Source: Entrophospora sp. SA101 (lineage: Eukaryota > Glomeromycota > Glomeromycetes > Entrophosporales > Entrophosporaceae). From it: a DNA stretch of 34,038 bases. Positions 10,199 through 21,176 of the stretch are shown in pieces. How positions within the stretch are numbered: position 1 is the first letter of the stretch; each line of letters opens with the position of its first letter. A program made the position numbers and the translations under genes. The DNA lies in contig CAUDNR010000237.1 in the NCBI GenBank assembly GCA_958430865.1, positions 1 to 34,038 of the forward strand, given 5' to 3'. Under the pieces are notes generated by a model. The model was not told the origin of the DNA. It was given only the letters and a program-made list of their open reading frames with translations, and did no database searches.

Positions 10199-10603
10199 GA
10201 TCAGTTTTATTGATAATTAAACAAGCTCTAATTACCACGAAAATTAAGAAGACCAAGAGAATTGGTGGCTATAATCCACTTCGTTGGAATATAAAAGAAA
10301 AGTCTGCAGATTCATCAATATTAGCAGTTTATGAAAAAATTTTGAATCGCATAAAATAGTGATAACGTTATATAAGTTTCAGAAAAAAAGCAGTTTAATA
10401 CTCGTACAATTTTATTTAAAAGAGAAAAAAATAAATCGTTTTTCTATCATTAATTCTACATTACATATAAATTACAGCTAATTGAACAAAAAAAAATTTT
10501 TTGCACTAATAAATAAGAAAAACAAAATTTTATAATAAAAAAGTAATATAAAAATAAAATTTATATTAAGAATTTCAGAACTCTTTTTGAGTCGTCATCA
10601 TTA

Positions 10604-12339
10604 TCATGATGATTGAGGAGATTGACTAGTATTGGTATTGGTAGATATTGGCATACTTGTTATAGTTACACGTTTTCTGGAAGAACTTGCACTGGAGCGT
10701 CTAGAAACACTCGTTGTTGTATTTGAAAGGCTTGAAACAGATGCACTCATTAATTGAATATTACCGTTGTTTCTCGAACTTTTGTTTGTTTGGGCTTCTG
10801 ATACCGATCGACGACGAGAAGCATAAGGTGTCGAATCAGCTTGATATACTTCAACATCTAATAAATAAAATTTCATTCCGTCGGCTAATCCATATTGTGG
10901 AATTTCAGGATTCTATATATATATATATATTAATTGAAATATATAGTTAATTTCATTGTTTATGATGAAATTATAATAAACAAATAAATGAATATATATG
11001 AACCTTTGAATCTGATATATATTCAGTAATTTCTTCAATTCTTGCAATAATACATCTTTTATTTTTTGCCGAGTCATTAATTTCGGCTTCACGTATAAAG
11101 TAATGAGGACATTCGAGATGAAATGCTTGCCATTGAGCATTTGCAAGATCATTACTATTTGGAAAAAATACTGCAAGATCACCTTCCTTAAAACTAAAAA
11201 AATTATCATGTATCGAAGTTAAACATATACATACATGGTTAAATTTCAATTGGAAAAAAAGACGATGAAAAACCTACGGAATGCAATTTTTTCTTTAGAT
11301 TCACGTCTCTGTTCATAATATTTATCTATTAAAATTATTTTTAAGAAGTACAATTAGTATATTTTTATTATAAGGAAAAAAAAACAAAAAGAAATATATA
11401 ATCACTTTTGTATGAACTGCTCTCTCTTTTGAATCTTTCTGTTAGTGTTTCTGCATGCTTAATCTTATTCTCTATAACAGAACCGAACTCAGTAAAATCA
11501 AGTTTAGATACAAATTCCAAAAGGTTATTAATGTCATCTTTTAACAATTCTTTATTATTATTGCCATCATTTTCAAATAATTTACGCAAGGCTTCTTCCA
11601 TGGGGTATCGTTGATTATTATGGTTACGATTTGATGAATTGGGTTGCTCGTCAACATTAACATCGTCATCATTATCATTTCCTTTATCTTCTGAAAGAAG
11701 AGATGGCACAGATAGTTCTAATTTGGTTGCTATTGATTTAAAATTAGAATAATTGCTCCATAATTTTTTACTGAGATCATTTAATAAACCAGTTTGAATT
11801 TTCATTGTTTGCTTCCTTTTTGTATTTACATCTCTTCTCTCCTCCAATGACTTTTATAAACATAAAAATTTTATATATAATATATATATTTAATTAAAAA
11901 AAAATTTTTCAGGAAAATTTTTACCTTTTTGGCACTGCGCAATTCTTCATCTAAAGTTTTGATGAAATCGCCTAGCTTCCGTATCATATTTACAGGATTC
12001 AGATTTTTTTCCATGTTTTTCTATAAAAATCGGAATGCAAATGAATATAAACATTTAAATATTTTATTATCTGGCATATAGTAATCATATTTTGATTTAT
12101 ACCTTTTCATCATCTATAGTTTTATTCTCGCGTGCTAGAACCATAGGCAAATATTCCAAAATAGTTTCAATGATATTTTTAATTAATTTTTCCACCTAAT
12201 TAAAAAAAAAAATAATTAAAGCGTGGATCAGGACAAAAAATGTTAATCATAAAAATAATTAAATGTAATTAATTACTTGTTGAAAGTCATTTTTACAATC
12301 TGCAAGTTGTTGATCTAATCCTCTAATTTTTTCTCTCGA
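10604..12339 (-). CDS. ATG11: Atg11-like selective-autophagy scaffold, C-terminal part
   Basis: Exons on the minus strand: 12277-12339, 12103-12195, 11925-12020, 11406-11850, 11274-11325, 11004-11193 and 10604-10912. All introns are GT-AG and phases agree, giving 415 codons plus stop. The first four exons are Lys/Glu-rich and helical, typical of coiled coil, with an acidic Asp/Asn stretch (GNDNDDDVNVDEQ) in the fourth. The conserved C-terminal domain follows: FKEGDLAVFFP, then WQAFHLECPHYFIREAE and, in the last exon, GLADGMKFYLLDVEVYQ, ending in a Ser/Thr-rich tail. This matches the C-terminal region of fungal Atg11, related to metazoan RB1CC1/FIP200. Atg11 links cargo receptors to the Atg1 kinase at the phagophore assembly site. 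The 5' exons are missing at or beyond the N gap (12411-12420). The family call rests on motifs. Confidence 0.8.
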
Positions 12340-12410
12340 CTAATAAAATTCAAAAATTTTATCATATAAAAATTAAAAACGTATATATATGTAAATAAGT
12401 GTAATAAAAA

Positions 12411-12420
12411 CNNNNNNNNN
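12411..12420. other. Assembly gap (10 N)
   Basis: Ten N bases of unknown true size. The ATG11-like gene runs toward it, and no matching 5' exon is visible at 12421-13003. Sequence order across this point is therefore not proven. Confidence 0.99.
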
Positions 12421-13003
12421 NAAATTGGTGGACTAGATACAGTTAGAAGTCACATGAAAATTTTTGATGAGTATAGGTGATACGCACCATAGTAATTTTA
12501 ATTATTTTAGTTTGCAAAGGGAATTTTATAAATTGCTGAATAATTGTTTTCAAAAATTTAAATTTCTTAAAAAAAAAAATAATGGATTTCCATGGTCTGC
12601 TAAATTTTAAATACTAATATGTTTAATATCCCGGATCTGCATATTAAATTTCTATCATTGGTCAGCGGGTCATCACATTATTGAGACTAAATCTTGAACC
12701 CTGAAATTCTTGGTTCACTTTGTGTTTAAATTAACTTTAAAAAACATGTTTATTTAATGCATCAGTCCTGTGATTTTTTTGCCATATGATGTACTGTGTG
12801 ACCGAACTCTACCCTTAAAAGTCAAAAATAAAAACCAATATTGTCCAAAGAAATATTTATATTTATATTTAAAAAAATAAAATGATGAATGAAAAAGAAA
12901 AATTATAATATAATTTTACAAATTAAATCCTCAAAGTAATATAACAGTAATAATAATTTAAAACTTTGTTTTCATTTCATTTTTTTTTCAACAAATCAAC
13001 TAG
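12421..13003. other. Non-coding stretch after the gap
   Basis: AT-rich, no open frame with a recognisable motif on either strand. The right part is the 3' flank of the SURF4/ERV29 gene. No match to the other repeats of the window was noticed. Confidence 0.5.
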
Positions 13004-13907
13004 TTAATATGCCTTTTTCTTCTCATCAATTGAAATCCCACCAGGACCCATGCTTACTAATAATAACAACCCACCAACAATACTAAGAGTTTGAAAGAAA
13101 TCATATTTCAAGAAATCACGTTGTGGATCAGCATGATGAACTGACCAAAAATTATTGATCAATACATTAAAAACAGAAAGAAATAGTACTAAAAAAGTGG
13201 CAGACCATTTAGCCTTGAAACCAACTACCACCATGATGCAAGCAATAAATCCAATTATAGAAACCATTAATCTTGTAATTGACCATTCACCATGAAATAT
13301 AAAGCCAATAAATAAAAATATCAATAAAACACGCCCAGCTAATTGAAAATAAGTTTTACGATCACGCTCTGATAATTGTGGGAGATCAGCAAATACAGAT
13401 TTTCTTTTTGAGAAAGCATCAGATAATACCATTAATAGACCACCAGTTACTGAAAGACTTCTTAAAAAGAAATTTAATTCAAAAAATAAACCATATCCAA
13501 TTGATTGTGATAATATTACTAGGAATAAACTAAGAACTGCATATTCTAGATATTTTCTTTTGATTATCAAGAATGAGCCTATAAACATTGCCTTCAAAAA
13601 AAGTTTATCATTATTGTCATATTGTTTATCCTTGGAAAAAATAAAAAATATTTAATATCATAAAAAAATTAAAACTTACAACAACATTACCAAACAAAAA
13701 AAGATGTGTTAAGCCCCATGGAATATGTCTCAGTCTTTCAAGATAGTATAATTGGTCACTCCATTGAAATAAAATTCTTAATGCATCTTCTAAAAATGTA
13801 GCAACAATAAGAAAACGAGCTATTGCAGGAATATGGGGTTTAAAAGGTTGAGAAATTGCTTCAAGAATGTCTTCTGCTTTTGAAGAATATTCTTTAATTT
13901 GATCCAT
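13004..13907 (-). CDS. ERV29: SURF4/Erv29 family ER cargo receptor
   Basis: Two exons, 13680-13907 and 13004-13630, joined at a GTAAGT...CCAAG intron, give a complete 284-residue protein, close to the usual 270-310. It begins MDQIKEYSSKAEDILE. Near residue 40 it has the family-typical FLEDALRI...QWSDQ, then several hydrophobic membrane segments, and the hallmark stretches ELNFFLRSLSVTGGLLMVLS, GFKAKWSATFLV and HHADPQRDFLKYDFFQ. It ends in KKKAY, a dilysine KKXX signal for COPI retrieval to the ER. Family members load soluble secretory proteins into COPII vesicles. The gene is divergent from RPB3, with start codons 243 bp apart. No breaks are seen and it should be functional. Confidence 0.95.
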
Positions 13908-14150
13908 TATTTATTTAAAAAAATAAAACTAATATTCAGTCAATGAATGATTGATAATATAATTAACATTAATGTTATTGTTAAATAATAAAAATACTTT
14001 TTATTTTGGTTCTTTTTAAAAATTATCAACCCTGTAAAATTTCTACATAATTGTCTAATGAAGAAAGAGTTGTACCATATTTTTAGGGGAGAGGTCTAAT
14101 GTCACTAAAATTTTTATTAATAATTAAATAATAATTGCAAACAAAAATAA
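13908..14150. promoter_or_regulatory. Shared upstream region of SURF4/ERV29 and RPB3
   Basis: A 243-bp AT-rich interval between two divergent start codons, so both promoters must lie here or overlap the genes. No specific factor site can be supported by eye. Confidence 0.5.
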
Positions 14151-15609
14151 ATGGATCAATTTAACAATGGACCTAGACCCGAGATCAGAATTACAGAACT
14201 TACTGAAGAAAGGATCAAATTTATTCTCATAAATACAGATTTGAGGTAAAGTATTTTTTAATATAAAAATTTATTTAAAGATAAACTTTAATAACTTTAG
14301 ATTAATACAGTGTTGCCAATGCATTAAGACGGATTATGATATCGGAAGTGGCAACTATAGGTTAGTTTAAACTACTAAAAAAGCTCATTTATAAAGTAAT
14401 GGTTGAGTACAATAATAATTTACAATAAAAAAATTGAATGGTTTAGCTGTTGAATCAGTAGATTTTGAACTCAATACTTCAGTATTGGCAGATGAATTTA
14501 TTGCACATAGATTAGGTTTAATACCAATAGATAGCACAGAATCAGAAAAACTTAAATATGGACGAGTAAGATCATTAATCATTTGTTATTATTTATTTAT
14601 TTTATTGTTGCTTTTTTTCTTAACAACAAAATTCCCATTTTTAGGATTGTTCATGTACAGGGGTTTGTAAAGAATGTAGTGTTGAATTGAGTTTACATGT
14701 AACTTGTAATGAAGAAGATACAACAAAAGATGTGACTAGTAGAGATTTGGTTAGCAATGATCCTCGATTCGCACCAATATTTGAAGGTAAAAAGTATTAC
14801 TATTATTATTGTTATCACCATCATTGTTGCTTTTATCATCAATAAAAAAAAGAAATAATTATATATATATTGATTTAGGCCCTAAGGATCCAGGTATTTT
14901 AATTGCAAAACTTCGTAAAGGTCAAGCACTTAAAGTGAAGTGTATTGCTAAAAAGGTTAAAATTAAATTTTTGTTTTAAAATATTTTAACTTGATATTAA
15001 CAAGAATAATCTGATATAAGACTTCTCTGTTTAATTTTAGGGCGTGGGGAAAGAACATGCAAAATGGAGCCCCTGTGCAGCTGTAGGATTTGAATATGAT
15101 CCACATAATAGACTTAGACATACCACATATTGGTATGAAGAAAATGTGCAGCAAGAATGGTAAGGTTTATCATTGATATTTAATATGTTATATGGTTTTT
15201 CATATATCCTATTATTATATATATAGGCCACCCACTAAAAATGCCTCTGAAGATCCTCCATTATTAGATGACGAAAGTATATAAAAAATTTTTTTAATAT
15301 TTTATTATTATTATTAATATATTAACAATAATACCTTTTTTTTAATAGAGTACGATTTTACAGTTAAACCAAATAGATTTTATTTTAATGTAGAGGTAGA
15401 CTTACAGTATATTTTGGAAATATAAATAATAAATATATATAAAAATATTAATATGGTTTTTTGATTATTAGTCAGTTGGATCAATGAAGCCAGAAGATAT
15501 TGTTATGAATGCATTTAAGAAATTATTAGAAAAATTGGCATCTATTCAAATGGGAATGGTTAATAGTGATATCCCAGTAGGAATCATTCATCCAAGAGAA
15601 GCTTTTTAA
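14151..15609 (+). CDS. RPB3: RNA polymerase II subunit RPB3
   Basis: Nine exons: 14151-14245, 14311-14360, 14447-14565, 14645-14786, 14879-14955, 15041-15159, 15227-15276, 15349-15395 and 15472-15609. All have GT-AG borders and consistent phases, giving 278 residues (human about 275). The start [17 protein letters not shown] opens the alpha-like assembly domain. [11 protein letters not shown] (residues 35-45) is the alpha motif, and [16 protein letters not shown] follows. A zinc-binding cluster has Cys 90, 92, 96 and 99, then [13 protein letters not shown]. The protein ends IIHPREAF. Rpb3 pairs with Rpb11 to form the platform on which Pol II assembles in the nucleus. Two introns are barely 70-80 bp, typical of this genome. 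Intact. Confidence 0.97.
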
Positions 15610-15833
15610 ATATAAATTTTAGAGGTATGTTTAATTAAAAGAAGAATTATTCAATTAATATATAAATCAATTTTATGTACACATTTATATAAATAAACAT
15701 AAAAATATTTATTCACATATGCATAACCAAAATAAAAAATAAATTTTTTGTGAAATTTTGATTTGAAATGTGCCTTCGAAATACAGAAACAAAAATAAAA
15801 AAAATTATTGTTACTATTTATTATTAATAAATA

Positions 15834-16486
15834 TTAATCAAAATTACATTGTGGCAAAGTTGATGTTTCAGCAATTACAACACTAACAACACCTAAATTA
15901 GCCAATGCTCCTCTTATCAATCCACATAGGAATCAATGGTGTTAAAAAAAAATGTGGATTTGTAAAATTTTGAATTTTGAAAATAATTATTGACAAAAGA
16001 TTATTAGAGGAATTTCTCTTTTTGCTGCATCAGCATCTCCAGCTAGCTTCTGTTGACATTCTAAAAAACCATCTAAAATTATTATCTTGAAGTACATATG
16101 CACCCTAAAATAACATAAATGATTAATATGAATGTTTGGAATAAGATATTTTGCAAACAAAATTGGCCTTTAGGGAATTCCAGCATACAGTAGAGTAATG
16201 ACCCATACCTCATGATAAGAGAGGGCATGTGAATGTTTAGTTTTCAAATTGTCAATTTTGATTCTTAAAAATTATGCCCCAAAAATCTCTACATATTAAT
16301 ATATATATTTTAACAACATCGAGTATCAACAAAATAAATAATTTTTTTTAAAAAAATTTGTCTCTTTCATTTGTCATTTATTAATTATTAATTCATTCAT
16401 TCTTCTCTAGAACAAGTTGCTAGCATTTCAGCTAAATTTTGACCAACTTGATGCCCTAACATTTCTAATTTATAAAATACGGCTTC
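15834..16486 (-). pseudogene. TRS33: Decayed TRAPPC6/Trs33 gene
   Basis: Minus-strand pieces appear in the correct order for TRAPPC6. At 16421-16486, after an AAAG acceptor, is EAVFYKLEMLGHQVGQNLAE. At about 16230-16320 is CRDFWGIIFKNQ and, after one extra A, IDNLKTKHSH. At about 16040-16104 is GAYVLQDNNFRWFFRMSTE, then in another frame AGDADAAKREIPL. At 15834-15930 is CGLIRGALANLGVVSVVIA and the end QCNFD. Trs33 is a small core subunit of the TRAPP tethering complex at the Golgi. Defects seen are a TA-rich insertion before the CRDFW block, at least two one-base frame changes, no usable acceptor AG before the last block, and no N-terminal exon. The copy is probably dead, with the functional gene elsewhere. 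It converges on RPB3, 224 bp from its stop. Confidence 0.75.
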
Positions 16487-16920
16487 CTTTGGGGCGTGAG
16501 ATGCCCAGGACCTCGGACAATTATATTTGAACTGGTATGCAACAGAACATATAAAAAGTTGTAAATTCTACCCCAAAAATTAATGTAATTTATACTCGTT
16601 TTTATCATACCAGTGCATAAATTTATGTGGTGTCCTACATTATATGATTTTACAAACATAGTTGATCACATATGGGGCATACTGTAACAAAACCAGACAA
16701 AGTGAACATTGGTATAAATTCTTGACCTATGGTTGGCTCGGTCTAAAGACCTCCTGTCGCTGCGCCACGCACTCAAATTTCGATTTCGTGATTTGTTCAA
16801 AAATGCAATAAAATTTAAAAAAGGAATTCACGTGATTTTGATTAAAAAATTATTTTTCTTAGTGCCAAATTTAGTAATGATGATCAAAAACTAGTATAAA
16901 TTTAGCAATGATCCTGGAGC
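16094..16920. repeat. Tandem unit T1 (827 bp)
   Basis: Positions 16094-16920 are followed head-to-tail by a second copy at 16921-17747, constant offset 827, with no difference found. The unit runs from 11 bases inside a Trs33 exon, through the two upstream Trs33 blocks and intervening sequence, into the first 189 bases of an M element. Confidence 0.95.
16732..16920. mobile_element. M-family element, truncated, in T1
   Basis: Starts with the M terminal repeat GTTGGCTCGGTCTAAAGACC. It is cut off at 16920 where the second tandem unit begins, so the right terminal repeat is missing. Confidence 0.8.
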
Positions 16921-17313
16921 ACATATGCACCCTAAAATAACATAAATGATTAATATGAATGTTTGGAATAAGATATTTTGCAAACAAAATTGGCCTTTAG
17001 GGAATTCCAGCATACAGTAGAGTAATGACCCATACCTCATGATAAGAGAGGGCATGTGAATGTTTAGTTTTCAAATTGTCAATTTTGATTCTTAAAAATT
17101 ATGCCCCAAAAATCTCTACATATTAATATATATATTTTAACAACATCGAGTATCAACAAAATAAATAATTTTTTTTAAAAAAATTTGTCTCTTTCATTTG
17201 TCATTTATTAATTATTAATTCATTCATTCTTCTCTAGAACAAGTTGCTAGCATTTCAGCTAAATTTTGACCAACTTGATGCCCTAACATTTCTAATTTAT
17301 AAAATACGGCTTC
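16921..17313 (-). pseudogene. TRS33: Duplicated Trs33 exon blocks (T2)
   Basis: A repeat of the two upstream Trs33 blocks, with EAVFYKLEMLGHQVGQNLAE at 17248-17313 and the CRDFWGIIFKNQ / IDNLKTKHSH block further left. Only the first 11 bases of the next exon are present. It carries the same frame defects as T1, so the gene was already decayed when the tandem duplication occurred. Confidence 0.7.
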
Positions 17314-17747
17314 CTTTGGGGCGTGAGATGCCCAGGACCTCGGACAATTATATTTGAACTGGTATGCAACAGAACATATAAAAAGTTGTAAATTCTACCC
17401 CAAAAATTAATGTAATTTATACTCGTTTTTATCATACCAGTGCATAAATTTATGTGGTGTCCTACATTATATGATTTTACAAACATAGTTGATCACATAT
17501 GGGGCATACTGTAACAAAACCAGACAAAGTGAACATTGGTATAAATTCTTGACCTATGGTTGGCTCGGTCTAAAGACCTCCTGTCGCTGCGCCACGCACT
17601 CAAATTTCGATTTCGTGATTTGTTCAAAAATGCAATAAAATTTAAAAAAGGAATTCACGTGATTTTGATTAAAAAATTATTTTTCTTAGTGCCAAATTTA
17701 GTAATGATGATCAAAAACTAGTATAAATTTAGCAATGATCCTGGAGC
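16921..17747. repeat. Tandem unit T2 (827 bp)
   Basis: Second head-to-tail copy. It repeats the Trs33 exon blocks (equivalents of 16094-16486 now at 16921-17313), and its M element continues past 17747 to a complete right end. This is the more complete parent of the duplication at its right side, while T1 is the parent at its left side. Confidence 0.95.
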
Positions 17748-17960
17748 TCAAATTTCTCATGAGCATAGTAAAGTACATGTTTTAAAAAAGAATAGAACTC
17801 TACAATAAAGAATTTTTTTGAGAAAATCTCTTTATTACATTAAAACTAAATACATATTCTATCAACTAATAGAGCTATTTTTTTAAAAGTTAGGACAGAA
17901 AATGACTTCTATACTTTTAAAATTTGCCCAAAATTTAGGAGGTCTTTAGACTGAGCCAAC
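17559..17960. mobile_element. M-family element, complete, in T2
   Basis: A 402-bp element with terminal repeats GTTGGCTCGGTCTAAAGACC on the left and GGTCTTTAGACTGAGCCAAC on the right. TAT precedes it and TGTATAA follows, compatible with TA targeting. Non-coding. It sits where the missing upstream exon or intron of Trs33 would be expected, so its insertion may mark the 5' loss of that gene. Confidence 0.85.
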
Positions 17961-18094
17961 TGTATAATAAATTTTTAAAAAAATGAAGATAAATATATAG
18001 GGGCTCAATTTTTTTCCAAATCAAAAATATTATTCAACTTCCACTTGCTTTTTTATTAAGAACAGGGTGAGCAAAATAATTACTTATTTTTCTA

Positions 18095-19090
18095 CAGACA
18101 AGGCTGATGATGAAATTGATAAAGTTGAAAAACTTGAGGATTCACTTGTGCATATTAAAGATGAAGAATCAAGCTCAGGACCTCAAAATGTAAAATTATA
18201 GGTTTTATTTTGCTTAATAATTATATTTATCTGAAATCTTCACCTTATATATCAAAGACATATGTGTAATGTATTTTGTAGAGATCATCATTCAAAAAAA
18301 TTTGCTATGCTTACACTTGGTTTTTGCTAGAAATCTCTCTATATTGATTATTCTTGTCTTCAGGAAAAAGAATCTTGTTCATGTTCAGTATATTGTTCAT
18401 TGAATATTGTACAATTTTTTAAATGAAAAGTTACCAATTTTTTAGTACTAGTTAATTTAATTTTACAAAAATGACAGCACATAATGATTAGATTTATTGG
18501 CCTTTTCATTTAATAGTGTGATATATTCAGTGAAAGAATGTTTTATAGGTGGCATTTTTAAAAAATTTTATGAAACCACTGATGATTAATATCCATTTGA
18601 ACCTGGTGCAACTCCAACACTGATTTCAATGGTATGCTACAAGAACAAAGTTTAAAATGTGAATACTTTGTGATATGAATTTTATTTTTTTAGTGATGTT
18701 GTTGAGTGGCTGGCATTTTATTTTGTGAAGGTCAAAATAACTAATGGAGCCACTGTAAAAAGCAAGGAAGTAATCAACTAATGGTTGAAATATAATTCTT
18801 TAGTTAGTTCTGTGAAACTAGAAATATCTTCATTTAAAGATATTATCATTATTAAAATTGTTATTATTTGATTGACATTTATAATATAATAATTCAGTTT
18901 CTCAATAATTTTTTTTTACTATTGCAACTTATAATGACATACAACTATTTATTAAACATTCTTCAGCTTCAAAATCTTGAATGTCATTGTTATATATATT
19001 TGCTGGTGCTGCAATAAAGTGAAAATTGTCAAGAAGAGGTATGCAGGAATGTTGAAGTTCAATTTGGGTATGATATTAAAATAATTGGTT
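18095..19090 (+). pseudogene. Unidentified broken multi-exon gene fragments
   Basis: Several exon-like stretches lie on the plus strand. After a CTACAG acceptor at 18097 comes KADDEIDKVEKLEDSL...IKDEESSSGPQN. Near 18550 comes GGIFKKFYETTDD, a TAA stop, then YPFEPGATPTLISM. Near 18690 comes DVVEWLAFYFVKVKITNGAT. Near 19025 comes ENCQEEVCRNVEVQFGYDI. Composition is protein-like and the order could be one gene, but frames change and stops intervene. I do not recognise the family. Confidence 0.3.
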
Positions 19091-20100
19091 GCAATTACTG
19101 TTTATTCTTTTTGTTAGCAAAAGTCAAGGATTGAAGGAAAATGATTATTTTTTAATTCTAAAAAAAAGTAGGATTTTTGTCAAAAATTTACAATCAAAAT
19201 ACAATGATTTATTAACAAAATTAATTCTTTTTTTGCTTATGCTTTGTTGATACCTAAAAGAGGCGAATGATTGTTGTAGATGTGATCAAAATGTCTTATC
19301 TGGGGTGGGGGTGAGTGCTTCTATTAGCTAATATTAATATATGTCCTAAACCTAAAAACTTTCTTAACAAAAGATCTGCATAAAATTTAGCCAATCATTT
19401 TTCTTCTAATAAAATAACATGACAGTTGATCATTATCCAAATCGGGAATAATCCTGACTGTCCATCATTATTAATATTTATTAAGTCAAGACAATTATTA
19501 CCAAACTAGGATTTTAGCCCTTTATGTGACCAGCCCTGATAATAATATCAAATTATAGTATATATAACATTCAATAGAGTTTTCCCAGCCCTGTTTATAT
19601 TATCCATAATTCTGAACATTCTGGAAAGCTGATAGAATATACAATTCTAATTAGAAAAGGAATATGAGATTCAATGTATAAATATTTATGACAAGTTTTA
19701 ACTTGAAACCAACTATTTGCTAGTACACTAATTATTCATATCAGTTATTCCTTCACTCAAATAATTAATTGTTCACAATACAACACTATTTGGTATTTAT
19801 TTGTCAGTCATGTGTAATTATTCCACATTGAAAATTTCTTGTTAAACAATAAAATTATAAGTAAACTTTTGCAAATTCACCATCAAAATGTCACCAACTA
19901 TTCACAAACAACAGATGCACACATTATTATATCATTGGAATAAAGGAATAAATTTTCTAACCATAAAAAACATATTTGTTTTTAAAAAATGTATTTAATT
20001 ATGTTAATCCTCCATACCTTATTTTTTATAGGAAGAGCTTTTTTATCTATATGAATACAACAAGATAAAATAATGCAGTTTGATGCATATTGAAAAAAAC
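19091..20100. other. Stretch with no assignable content
   Basis: AT-rich, short stop-rich frames on both strands, no terminal repeats and no match to the other repeats beyond short chance identities. Confidence 0.5.
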
Positions 20101-21110
20101 AAATTTTAAAATGACATCTTTTTTGTGTTCCATTTGGGATTTTTGTTCTTCAAATATTTTTCTGCTTTTAACATAGTTCTCAGGTCATTTATGTCTATAA
20201 ACTTTCCATTTTTTTCACATTATTTATGTAATTTTCGACCTTGTTCTGGTTTAATGCCAAGAGTTTTAAGTATTTCAGGTGTTGCTGTATTCACATTAAT
20301 TGTTTTGTTTGCTGTAAATGAAATATAGGAATATACATCAATTATAATTACTATCAAAATGGAAAGGTAGGATCAATAAACATACATGCTATAAATTCTT
20401 CCCGATCTGCATATGTATAACCATAAAACTCTTTAAAATTGTAACCATCAACCAATGCAATGTTCTTGCATGATTTTATCTCTGCATTTTTTGATTTAGT
20501 ATTTGATAAAATTAACAGAACAACTTATCTGTAGGAATGTTTGATACCGTATCAAACCTTTTAAGATACAATGATTTATTATTAAGTTGAAAATGAGTCA
20601 ATAAAACTATAAGATCAAAGTCATACCTTTTATATTCAGTTTTTAAAATAGCAGAATTGAGCTTCAGTGAATTTATAGCTGTGATCATCCCACTTTTTGA
20701 CTCTACACACAAAATCAATGTTCTTTGCTTACTATTATTAAATTGAATATTATTAAATGCAAATCCATATCAAACAGCACCTGCTGCATTAACATAAACT
20801 TTATTTGTATTCTGTGGGCCAACTTTATGTTTAAATTTGTAAATATCCAAAAATTCATCTAAACCAGAATCAACATCTTTGGTCTGGCTTTGAATATCTA
20901 TTTCCATGTATTCATTTTTAGGATAATCATCTTTGACTTCTTAATCATCCTCCATACACTCATCCTCCTCATCATCTTTATTGTTTTTGGGATATTGATT
21001 TAATAAATGAACCACTTCTATTGAAATTGGAAGGAACACTATAACTTCTGGAAATTCATGGGAAAATTTAGCACCTTGAAGAAGCTCCTTTAATGCAACA
21101 TCTTTCATTT
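20100..21110 (-). pseudogene. Unknown protein with C-terminal helix-hairpin-helix domain, nonsense-ridden
   Basis: From an ATG near 21108 the minus strand stays in one frame for more than 100 codons (KDVALKELLQGAKFSHEFP, then an acidic DDEEDECMEDD run). It is broken only by TAA at 20941-20943 and TGA at 20770-20772. It continues ILCVESKSGMITAIN ... YDFDLIVLLTHFQLNN ... KRFDTVSNIPTDKLFC to a stop at 20512. After a frame change it reads EIKSCKNIALVDGYNFKEF and ends DPTFPF. Past a TTTACAG acceptor-like site lies a ComEA-type helix-hairpin-helix motif, VNTATPEILKTLGIKP...KFIDINDL, with a TAA at 20220-20222. Such motifs bind DNA without sequence specificity. The ESK in the middle could suit a nuclease core, but this is a guess. 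Not functional as it stands. Confidence 0.5.
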
Positions 21111-21176
21111 CCTAGCAATCTGAAGAGATTTAAACATAATGCCAAAAATCTCATATTGAATATTTCATATTCTTGC

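Larger units (their letters stand above)
8575..10359 (+). pseudogene. UvrD-like helicase remnant, interrupted
   Basis: The first recognisable piece (about 8579-8667) contains VIAGPGCGKTRTLVSRF, with a perfect Walker A motif (8608-8631). This is the N-terminal ATP-binding segment of UvrD/Rep-type superfamily 1 helicases. Downstream fragments sit in changing frames: 8960 (ERAMAIPEKQE), about 9650 (EIHNLSDEWQLTLLLQKGP) and 10168-10359 (LTLSEAFDRSRSV, ending with a stop at 10359). I cannot tie these later pieces to specific helicase motifs, and they may belong to another decayed gene. Between 9621 and 10198 it is broken by a fragment of block A flanked by a 202-bp duplication. No functional product is expected. 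Confidence 0.5.

Noticed and set aside
11408..11614. 68-codon plus-strand frame
   Set aside because: Antisense shadow of the fourth visible ATG11-like exon.
14963..15231. Two minus-strand frames over RPB3
   Set aside because: Antisense to well-supported RPB3 exons 6 and 7.
16465..16659. Identical 64-codon minus-strand frame present four times (also 17292-17486, 21220-21414, 22449-22643)
   Set aside because: Its conservation is explained by duplication of the DNA. It is the wrong frame across a Trs33 exon, and the real exon frame there gives KLEMLGHQVGQ.
16094..17747. CRISPR-like or satellite array
   Set aside because: Only two long head-to-tail units, with no short repeats and spacers. A simple tandem duplication.
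19560..19585. Short similarity to block A near 2730 (ATTCAATAGAGTTTT)
   Set aside because: About 17 bases of AT-rich identity with no extension either side. Most likely chance.
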